Assembly: GCA_004211785.1 (NCBI GenBank)
Contig: SHBX01000021.1
Coordinates: 1-48,763, forward strand
Direction: 5' to 3'
Source of the DNA: Winogradskyella sp.
Lineage (GTDB): Bacteria; Bacteroidota; Bacteroidia; Flavobacteriales; Flavobacteriaceae
DNA: 48,763 bases
The notes under the pieces are model-generated. The model saw nothing but the letters and a program-made list of their open reading frames with translations. It was not told where the DNA came from and ran no database searches. A program made the position numbers and the translations under genes. Shown here in pieces: positions 41,548 through 48,763 of this stretch. Position 1 is the stretch's first letter, and the number at the start of each line of letters is the position of its first letter.

Positions 41548-44500
41548 ATGAGATTGAATAAGAACTGTTTTCTTTTTACTTGTTTTTGGCTAGTTAGCCT
41601 CAATCTTATTGCTCAACAAATTTCTGTAGATAACACATTATCTGTTCAACAATTAGTTGAAAATACTTTAGCTCAAGAGTGCGTAGAAATATCAAACATA
41701 AGTTCTACTGTAAACGGAAGTGCAGTAGGCATTGGTAGTTTTGGTTTTTTTGAGCGTGCATCTTCAAATTTTCCATTTGAAAATGGAATGATTCTATCTA
41801 CAGGAAGTGCAAATTCAGCTGGAAATGGCGTTAATAATGATGTTTTAAATGAAGGAGAAACGGCTTGGGGTACTGATACAGATTTAGAAAGTACGCTTGG
41901 CATTTCTAATACGACTAACGCTACCTCTATTGAATTCGATTTTATTTCAATATCAAATACGCTTCAAATTAATTACATACTAGCATCGGAAGAGTACTTT
42001 GCAAATTTTCCTTGTCAATACTCAGATGGTTTTGCCTTCTTAATAAGAGAAGCTGGCAGTGGTAATCTTTATACTAATATTGCACTTATACCTGGCACAA
42101 ATACACCTGTAAACACCACTACAATTCATGATGAAATTGAGGGGTTTTGCCCTGAAGAGAATAGTCAGTTTTTTGATGGTTATAACATTGGCGACACCAA
42201 TTACAATGGCCGTACAACGACACTTTCAGCAACGGCGAACATAACACCCAATGTAGCTTATCAAATAAAATTGGTTATTGCAGACCAAACTGACCGTAAT
42301 TATGATTCGGCAGTATTTATTGAAGCAAATAGTTTTACACCTACCGTAGATTTAGGAGAGGATTTAAGTACTTGTGCTGATAGTATTACGCTTAATGGTG
42401 ATATAAACAATCCAAATGCACAATACGAATGGTTTTTGGATGGCAGCCCAATCGGAGGTGCCAATCAACCAAGCTATGAAGTAGTACAAACTGGCACATA
42501 TCGATTACTAATAACAATACCTCTCGGCGATAGTTTTTGTACTATCGAAGATGAGGTTACTATAGATATTAGCAATACTCAGAGTACAACACCAATGACT
42601 AATATGGTGGTCTGTGACGACCCAAGTAATGATGGTGTTGAATTTTTTAACCTTAATTCTAAAGATCAACAAGCTATCAATTCCGTTGCTCCGGGTAACT
42701 ATGCTATTAGTTATCATACATCTTTACCTGATGCGCAAAACAATTTAAGTCCTATATCGGGCAGTTATCAAAATGCCATAAGTCCGCAACTTATCTATGT
42801 CCGTATTATTGATGTAGATACTGGTTGCTTAGCTATTAATCAATTTCAGATTATAGTTAATCCAAGACCTAACCCAATATTACCTCAAACTTTAGATGTT
42901 TGTGATGATCAAGTTATTGATGGTTTTACAACTATAGACTTAAACGAATTAAATGATGGTATTACCAATGGACAAGGAAATCTTGTTGTAACATATCATT
43001 ATACACAAGCAGATGCAGATGCAGGCGCTAGTCCAATACCAATGCCATACGTTAACGATAGTGTTAATGATCAAGTTTTTATTAGTGTTGCCGATGCTCA
43101 GTCTGGTTGTAATACAACAACAACATTAGGTATTACGGTTTTAGCACCGCCACAAATTGCTAATAATCAAAATTATTATATAGATGCATGCGATAGCGAT
43201 TACGATGGTTTTGCAAATTTTGATTTAACAGATGTTGAAGCTGAGGTTTTAAATGGACTTACAAACGTTATTGTTACTTATCATTTGACTCAGGAAGATG
43301 CGCTTTCTGGAGATAATCCAATTCCAGACCCAGCAAGCTTTTTCAATACCGTACAGTTTACTCAAATTGTCTACATAAGAGTAGTAGATAATTCTACTGG
43401 CTGTCCATCGATAGCGCCAATTGAGGTACACCCAAATTTGTTATTAACTGGACCAGATTTTTCAGATAACGTACTGTGTGACACCAATAATGATGGCACA
43501 GAACCTTTTAACCTAGTTACAGTTACAGGTGCAATTTTAGGAGATATTCCAGATGTCACTATTACTTTTTATGAAACTGAAGATGATAGAGATAACAATA
43601 ACAATCCAATAGACACTAGTGCAAATTATTCACCGCCAAGTGTGCCCCAGACATTATACTTAACGCTTACAAGTCCAACTTGTACTGAAGTTGAAGAAGT
43701 AATTTTAGATTTAATTCCTATAACTGAGTTTCCAGATTTAACCCAACAAACTGTTTGTGATACAGATCAAGATTTGCGTACAACAATTAATCTATCAGAC
43801 TATGATGTGTTAATCACACAAGGTCAACCAGGGTTTAATGTTACTTATTTTGAAACATTACAAGATGCAGAGGATAATGTTAATCCGCTTCCAACAATAT
43901 ATCAAAACACAGAAGATTCTTTTACCATTTTTGTAACTATTACCTCATCAGCGACATCATGTAGTGACATTTCAAGCTTCGAGATTTTAGTAAATCCAGC
44001 GCCGCTAACAACTTCTCCTGACCCAATAATAATTTGTGATGATGACCAAGATGGTTTCTTCGTTGTTAACTTAGAAGATTCTATTTCAGAAATTACTGCC
44101 TCAACCAATGACCTTATCATTACATTTCACAACTCGTTTTTAGATGCTAATACTGGTACAAATCCAATAATTGACGCAGACACTTATAATACGCAAACAG
44201 ATGTAGTAACTGTTAGAATAGAAAGTATGACGACGGGTTGTATATCTACAGAAAACATAAATATTACTATTAATACATTACCTGTATTTCCAGTCATTTC
44301 AGAATTTAGATTTTGCGAAAACAATACTGATAATGTTGGTGAATTTTTATTAAGCTCTAAAGACAATGAAATATTAAACGGTCAAACAGGAAAAGAAGTA
44401 CTGTACTTTTTAAATGCTAATGATGCCGACACTGGTAATAACCCAATAGATAAAAACAGTAATTTTGAGAATACAAGTAATCCACAGATTATTCATGTTC

Positions 44501-46383
44501 GAGTTCAAAATATTACGGATACATCTTGTTATGGTGTAAATTCTTTTTCTTTAAATGTTGGTACCAATCCAGAATTTAATGAGCCTACAGATATTTTTGA
44601 ATGTGACGACAGCTCTAATGACACCTTTGCTCCTATAGACTTAGCAGAAAAAGCTGCGCAAATTAGTGACGGCATTACGGAAAGTTTAGATATTACATTT
44701 TATCCGTCAGAAGAAGATTTTATAGCTGGTACGAATGCGATAACAGGAAGCACTTATACAACAGTTAGTAATCCTCAGGAGATTTATGTCTCAATTGCAA
44801 ATGGGAGTATTTGTACATCAACAACATCATTTACGATTAATGTTATTCCTGTGCCTTCAGTAACTCAAATAGACCCTTTTGAAGATTGTGATATTGATTA
44901 TGACGAAAGCATTATGTGGGACTTAACAGAAGCTGAAATCAATATCCTAGACATTAGACAAAATAACATTGTAGTCTCTTACTTTACATCTATTACTGAT
45001 GCTGAAAATGATACAGCTATAATACCTGACCCTGAAAATTTTGAAAATACTTCAAACCCTCAAACGGTATATGTAAAAGTGACTAATACAGATTTTAATT
45101 GTCCTGTAATACTGCCTATTGAACTTAATGTAAATATTCCTCCTCCATTTAATGATTTTGGTTCGACAGAAATCTGTGATAATGATACCAATAGTTACGA
45201 CTTAAGCCTTATTAATGACATTATTATAGATAATATGAGTAACGCTCTCATTTCTTATTTTGCAGATGAACAAGATGCTATTGACAATAATAATCCGCTA
45301 GCAGATGATTATACGTACCAATCTAATAGTGATATTGTATATGCAAGAATAGAAGATTCGTCAACAAATTGCTTCTATATTTATCCCTTTATGTTAGTTG
45401 TTAATGATAGACCTATTGCTAACACACCTGATAATCTTGAAGATTGTGATGACGATGCTGACCAACAATTAATATTTGACTTAGAAACGCAAACATCATC
45501 AATTATTGGTACTCAAGATGATACGTTTCTACTTGTCACATATCATAACTCTGAAGCTGATGCTGAATCTAACTCTAGTCCATTAAACAACATATATAAT
45601 GCCACTAATGATGAGGTTATATTTGCTAGAGTAACTAATACTGAAACGCAATGTTATAGTATTACGCAGTTTAATGTTGTTATAAATCCTTTACCAATAG
45701 TTGATATTGGAAGCCAAACTATTTGTCCTGAAAATTTTCCATTAATGGTAGATGCAGATACGGGCTTTGAAGATGATGAATACGAATGGTCAACAGGCGA
45801 AATAACATCTGAAATAGAAATTACTGAAACTGGAACATATAGTGTTATTATAACTACACCAAGCGGTTGTACTGCAACTAGCGAATTTGATGTTATCATT
45901 TCTGAACCTGCTAATATTGAAGTTGTAGAGACTATAGACTTCTCTGACCCTAACAATATTACGATTACTGTTACAGGTATTGGAGATTATTTATTTCAGC
46001 TGGATGATATGGAACCACAGACCTCAGGTCTTTTTGAAAATGTAGGTTTAGGCTATCACACATTAACTATTATAGATATTAATGGCTGTGCATCAGTAAC
46101 AAAAGAAGTACTAGTTATTGATGCACCTAAGCACATGACACCAAATAATGATGGGGATTTTGATACTTGGCATATTGTCGGTGTAGAAACCCTACCAGGA
46201 ACCGTGGTGCATATCTTTGATAGATATGGTAAGCTTTTAAAACAGCTTAGCCATAATTCTTCTGGTTGGGATGGCACTTATAATGGCAACCTAATGCCAT
46301 CTAGTGATTATTGGTGGACTGCAGATGTCAAAAGAGGTGATATAGAATTTACCGCTACTGGACATTTTTCATTAAGACGATAA
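41548..46383 (+). CDS. Giant secreted protein: choice-of-anchor L domain, 11 Asp-rich modules, T9SS type B domain
   Basis: A 1611-residue exported protein. The signal peptide is about residues 1-22 (LVSLNLIA-Q). The N-terminal ~240 residues are a choice-of-anchor L domain (FPFENGMILSTGSA, NYILASEEYFANFPCQYSDGF, YQIKLVIADQTDRNYDSAVF). One Ig-like domain follows. Then come eleven consecutive ~90-residue modules, each opening with a Cys-Asp segment (CDDPSNDG, CDDQVIDG, CDSDYDG, CDTNNDG, CDTDQD and so on), having a central YH/YF-x-(T/S) strand, a DA...NPI turn and a single later Cys. Ig-like domains and a type B sorting domain (KHMTPNNDGDFDTWHI ... HFSLRR) end it. Calcium binding by the Asp-rich turns and an adhesive role are inferred. 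It has its own promoter. Confidence 0.85.
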   Translation: MRLNKNCFLFTCFWLVSLNLIAQQISVDNTLSVQQLVENTLAQECVEISNISSTVNGSAVGIGSFGFFERASSNFPFENGMILSTGSANSAGNGVNNDVLNEGETAWGTDTDLESTLGISNTTNATSIEFDFISISNTLQINYILASEEYFANFPCQYSDGFAFLIREAGSGNLYTNIALIPGTNTPVNTTTIHDEIEGFCPEENSQFFDGYNIGDTNYNGRTTTLSATANITPNVAYQIKLVIADQTDRNYDSAVFIEANSFTPTVDLGEDLSTCADSITLNGDINNPNAQYEWFLDGSPIGGANQPSYEVVQTGTYRLLITIPLGDSFCTIEDEVTIDISNTQSTTPMTNMVVCDDPSNDGVEFFNLNSKDQQAINSVAPGNYAISYHTSLPDAQNNLSPISGSYQNAISPQLIYVRIIDVDTGCLAINQFQIIVNPRPNPILPQTLDVCDDQVIDGFTTIDLNELNDGITNGQGNLVVTYHYTQADADAGASPIPMPYVNDSVNDQVFISVADAQSGCNTTTTLGITVLAPPQIANNQNYYIDACDSDYDGFANFDLTDVEAEVLNGLTNVIVTYHLTQEDALSGDNPIPDPASFFNTVQFTQIVYIRVVDNSTGCPSIAPIEVHPNLLLTGPDFSDNVLCDTNNDGTEPFNLVTVTGAILGDIPDVTITFYETEDDRDNNNNPIDTSANYSPPSVPQTLYLTLTSPTCTEVEEVILDLIPITEFPDLTQQTVCDTDQDLRTTINLSDYDVLITQGQPGFNVTYFETLQDAEDNVNPLPTIYQNTEDSFTIFVTITSSATSCSDISSFEILVNPAPLTTSPDPIIICDDDQDGFFVVNLEDSISEITASTNDLIITFHNSFLDANTGTNPIIDADTYNTQTDVVTVRIESMTTGCISTENINITINTLPVFPVISEFRFCENNTDNVGEFLLSSKDNEILNGQTGKEVLYFLNANDADTGNNPIDKNSNFENTSNPQIIHVRVQNITDTSCYGVNSFSLNVGTNPEFNEPTDIFECDDSSNDTFAPIDLAEKAAQISDGITESLDITFYPSEEDFIAGTNAITGSTYTTVSNPQEIYVSIANGSICTSTTSFTINVIPVPSVTQIDPFEDCDIDYDESIMWDLTEAEINILDIRQNNIVVSYFTSITDAENDTAIIPDPENFENTSNPQTVYVKVTNTDFNCPVILPIELNVNIPPPFNDFGSTEICDNDTNSYDLSLINDIIIDNMSNALISYFADEQDAIDNNNPLADDYTYQSNSDIVYARIEDSSTNCFYIYPFMLVVNDRPIANTPDNLEDCDDDADQQLIFDLETQTSSIIGTQDDTFLLVTYHNSEADAESNSSPLNNIYNATNDEVIFARVTNTETQCYSITQFNVVINPLPIVDIGSQTICPENFPLMVDADTGFEDDEYEWSTGEITSEIEITETGTYSVIITTPSGCTATSEFDVIISEPANIEVVETIDFSDPNNITITVTGIGDYLFQLDDMEPQTSGLFENVGLGYHTLTIIDINGCASVTKEVLVIDAPKHMTPNNDGDFDTWHIVGVETLPGTVVHIFDRYGKLLKQLSHNSSGWDGTYNGNLMPSSDYWWTADVKRGDIEFTATGHFSLRR

Positions 46384-46431
46384 TAGCGCAAATTTTAACA
46401 ACTTATAAAAAATCTTAATTTAAGCTATGCG

Positions 46432-46439
46432 TATATTTG
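46432..46439 (+). promoter_or_regulatory. -7 promoter box of the last cargo gene
   Basis: TATATTTG, an exact TAnnTTTG match, is 24 bases before the ATG at 46463. The ATG at 46441 runs into a stop after four codons and is not the start. Confidence 0.55.
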
Positions 46440-46462
46440 CATGGCTTTTTCATAAAAGATTT

Positions 46463-48763
46463 ATGAGGTTTATATTCTTAGTATTATCATTATTTTTTTG
46501 CTTGGGTTTTCATGCACAGAACATTACTGTAGACAGTCAGTCTTTTACACCACAGCAACTTATTGAAGATATTTTAATAGATAGTGACTGTATTGAAAAT
46601 GCTACAGTCACAAATGCAGTTAGTGGTGACTTTGGAGGTGTAGAGTTCAGCTATGGTACTTTTGATGCCACAGGAACTTCATTCCCTTTTCAAAGTGGTC
46701 TCGTAATGAGTACAGGAAGATTAAGTAATGTCCCTGGACCAAATGATTCTTTAAGTGATGATAATGCGCCTGGATGGGTTGGAGACAGTGATTTGGAGGC
46801 TGCATTAGATGAAACTGGTACTTTCAATGCTACAATATTAGAATTTAGTTTTACAGCAATAACAAGTCAAATTAGCTTTAGATATCTATTTGCTTCAGAG
46901 GAATATAGAGAAAATGAACCTCTTACCTGTGATTTTTCAGATTTATTTGGATTTCTTGTTAAGCCAAGTGACAACAGTGAACCATTTCAAAATATTGCAT
47001 TAGTCCCAGGCACGACCACACCTGTAAAAGTAACGACAGTAACACCAGGTGTTCCTGGAAGTTGTCCGCCACAAAATGAACAATTTTTTGGACAGTTCAA
47101 TGAAATTAACCCTGCTATTTCTCCAATAAATTTTAATGGACAAACTGATGTACTCACAGCAACAGCAACGATTACACCTGGCGTAAGTTATGATATCAAA
47201 TTAGTTATAGCAGATGAATTTAATCCTCGTTTCGATTCAGCAGTATTCATAGAAGCTGGTAGTTTTCAAGCTACTAGAGATTTAGGTCAAAACAGAACTC
47301 TTGCTACAGGAAATCCTTTATGTCAAGGTGAGGAGCTTACTTTAGATGGTACAATCGCAGGAAATAATGGTTACGATTGGTTCAGAAATGGTGTTTTAGT
47401 CCAGTCAGAACCTATTGGATGCACCAATTGCGGTACGTTTGAGGTTACTCAAGATGGCACCTACACCTTAGAAGTTAACCTAAATAACCAATGCATTGCG
47501 AATGGGGAAATTATTGTAGAATATGCTGCTAATCCTATTGGAACTGATGTTATACAGATAGAATGTGATGCTGACCAAGACGGATTAACGTTTTATAATC
47601 TATTAGAACTAGCCGCAGATATCCGTAATAATGACCCAGATTTAACGGTGAGCGGTTTCTTTTTATCGGAAATGGATGCCATTGATTTTGATAATCCAAT
47701 CCAATCACCCACAAGTTTTCAAAATTCGACACCTAATCAAATTGTATATGCACGAGTCGAAAATCCTTTTGGATGCTTTGATGTGGCTGAGTTAGAATTG
47801 CAGATTTCTAACAACATACTAAATATTCCTACTATAGAAGCATGCGATTTTGATGAGCATGATGGCTTTACCACTTTTGATTTGCAAGAAGCTACTATGG
47901 CTATTGCAAATCAAATCCCAGTTGGTGCAAATGTGACCTATTTTGCAAATGAAGAAGATGCTTTTTCAGATATTAATATTTTATCACTTCTATATGATAA
48001 TACTACACCTGATTCGCAAACAGTGTTTGTAAAGGTTGAAAGCAATAATACCTGTTATGCTATTTCAGAAGTAAATCTACAAGTTAAGTTTACACCAGAA
48101 GTTTCAGAAGATGAAACATTAATTTATTGTACAAACACATTTCCAGAAACCATCCGATTATTTGGAGGTGTACTCAATGATTTACCAAATAATTATCTTT
48201 ATGAATGGCAGCTTAATGGCGTAACTTTAGCAGTAAATACTACCTCTATCGATATTAACGAAACAGGTGTTTACACTGTAATTATTACCGATCCAAATGG
48301 TTGTAGCGGGACTCGAGATATTACTGTAAATCCATCCGAAATTGCTCAAATAAACAATGTCGATGTTATTGGTACTGATACTTTAAACACTATAACTATT
48401 GATGTTTCTGGAGCTGGAGATTATCAATACGCTCTAGATAATGATAACGGTCCTTATCAAGATGAAAATGTTTTCAATAATATTATACCTGGCTTCCACA
48501 CTGTATTTGTTCGTGACAAGAACGGTTGCGGTATAGTTTCAGAACTATTTTCTGTACTAGGGTTTCCAAAATTCTTTACGCCTAATGGAGATACTCAAAA
48601 TGATTTTTGGCAATTAGACGGTATTAATTTTGAATTATATCCAAATCTTCAAGTTACCATTTATGACCGCTATGGTAAATTAATGGTGACTCAAGACGCT
48701 AATAGTTCTGGTTGGGATGGCACTTACAATAGTAACCTAATGCCAAATACAGATTATTGGTTT
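46463..48763 (+). CDS. Secreted choice-of-anchor L / T9SS type B protein, 3' end outside window
   Basis: The frame is open from the ATG to the window edge (767 codons, no stop), so the C-terminus is cut off. The signal peptide is residues 1-18 (LFFCLGFHA-Q). A choice-of-anchor L domain follows (FPFQSGLVMSTGRL near 70, RYLFASEEYRENE near 134, YDIKLVIADEFNPRFDSAVF near 234), then an Ig-like region, two Asp-rich modules (CDADQDG near 362, CDFDEHDG near 455) and the shared Ig pair (YCTNTFPETIRLFGG). The beginning of the type B domain (FPKFFTPNGDTQNDFWQ near 703) ends at DYWF. Only about 15-20 residues should be missing, judging from its paralogues. It resembles the 1611-residue protein at the N-terminus and cargo copies 1 and 2 at the C-terminus. 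Confidence 0.85.
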   Translation, partial: MRFIFLVLSLFFCLGFHAQNITVDSQSFTPQQLIEDILIDSDCIENATVTNAVSGDFGGVEFSYGTFDATGTSFPFQSGLVMSTGRLSNVPGPNDSLSDDNAPGWVGDSDLEAALDETGTFNATILEFSFTAITSQISFRYLFASEEYRENEPLTCDFSDLFGFLVKPSDNSEPFQNIALVPGTTTPVKVTTVTPGVPGSCPPQNEQFFGQFNEINPAISPINFNGQTDVLTATATITPGVSYDIKLVIADEFNPRFDSAVFIEAGSFQATRDLGQNRTLATGNPLCQGEELTLDGTIAGNNGYDWFRNGVLVQSEPIGCTNCGTFEVTQDGTYTLEVNLNNQCIANGEIIVEYAANPIGTDVIQIECDADQDGLTFYNLLELAADIRNNDPDLTVSGFFLSEMDAIDFDNPIQSPTSFQNSTPNQIVYARVENPFGCFDVAELELQISNNILNIPTIEACDFDEHDGFTTFDLQEATMAIANQIPVGANVTYFANEEDAFSDINILSLLYDNTTPDSQTVFVKVESNNTCYAISEVNLQVKFTPEVSEDETLIYCTNTFPETIRLFGGVLNDLPNNYLYEWQLNGVTLAVNTTSIDINETGVYTVIITDPNGCSGTRDITVNPSEIAQINNVDVIGTDTLNTITIDVSGAGDYQYALDNDNGPYQDENVFNNIIPGFHTVFVRDKNGCGIVSELFSVLGFPKFFTPNGDTQNDFWQLDGINFELYPNLQVTIYDRYGKLMVTQDANSSGWDGTYNSNLMPNTDYWF

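Noticed and set aside
45654..45956. 100-residue minus-strand frame (and a similar one at 40663-40962)
   Set aside because: Both are antisense shadows within T9SS cargo genes; Ser/Val-rich composition follows from Asp/Asn/Thr codons opposite.
41548..46383. Possible CRISPR-like or DNA tandem repeat array from the repeated modules
   Set aside because: The ~90-residue modules repeat at protein level only; DNA copies are too divergent for a direct repeat array.

Overview
The window reads as chromosomal DNA of a marine-type member of the Flavobacteriaceae (Bacteroidota). The base composition is AT-rich. Many start points have no Shine-Dalgarno sequence and instead carry a Bacteroidota-type -7 box (TAnnTTTG). 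Five consecutive genes encode type IX secretion (T9SS) cargo with the gliding-motility-type (type B) C-terminal domain. The family set (DUF5606, DUF349, tandem DUF368, an OstA-like protein, a Fur homologue lacking the zinc CxxC) is typical of this group. Winogradskyella/Psychroserpens-like relatives are plausible, but the genus cannot be fixed from sequence alone.

Layout, left to right. (1) 342-13883, plus strand, core genes: spoT/relA, a Fur-family regulator, purA, an OstA/LptA-like envelope protein, a class III aminotransferase, a TPR protein, two tandem DUF368 membrane proteins, aroE and a DUF349 protein. (2) 13884-16961, an accessory island: a HEPN-domain gene with no ATG start, an unknown membrane-anchored protein, a small GIY-YIG nuclease-like protein and a GNAT acetyltransferase. 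They are separated by structured non-coding DNA with recurring (C)CCAACA...GTATAA motifs and several perfect inverted repeats. (3) 17182-19535, minus strand: ruvX, def, a DUF5606 gene and mazG, divergent from dapD (19674-20489). (4) 20585-27832, a cell-surface glycan (LPS core/polysaccharide) cluster on both strands: a GT9 heptosyltransferase-like enzyme, a CDP-glycerol glycerophosphotransferase-like protein, two GT2 enzymes, a Kdo/WaaP-like kinase, a GT4 enzyme and two methyltransferases. (5) 27920-33372: cca, a GNAT, ctaA (heme A synthase), a pRiA4b ORF-3-like protein, and an ABC transporter ATPase plus permease. (6) 33400 to the right edge: five large secreted modular proteins, the last cut by the window end.

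How the genes work together. The glycan cluster and the OstA-like protein serve outer-membrane/LPS assembly, and the DUF368 pair probably recycles the undecaprenyl-phosphate carrier. The five T9SS cargo genes share a roughly 90-residue repeat module beginning with an Asp-rich CDxDxDG-like segment, present 1 to 11 times per protein, ahead of the type B sorting domain. The 1611-residue member has its own promoter with a 12-bp direct repeat at a 20-bp period over the -33 region, which looks like a LytTR-type activator site.

The best candidates for something undescribed are the structured-repeat island at 13.9-16.4 kb, the tandem direct-repeat promoter at 41.44-41.49 kb, and the unnamed repeat module of the secreted proteins. 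No rRNA, tRNA, CRISPR, insertion sequence or integrase was seen. All calls are from reading the sequence, with no database search.
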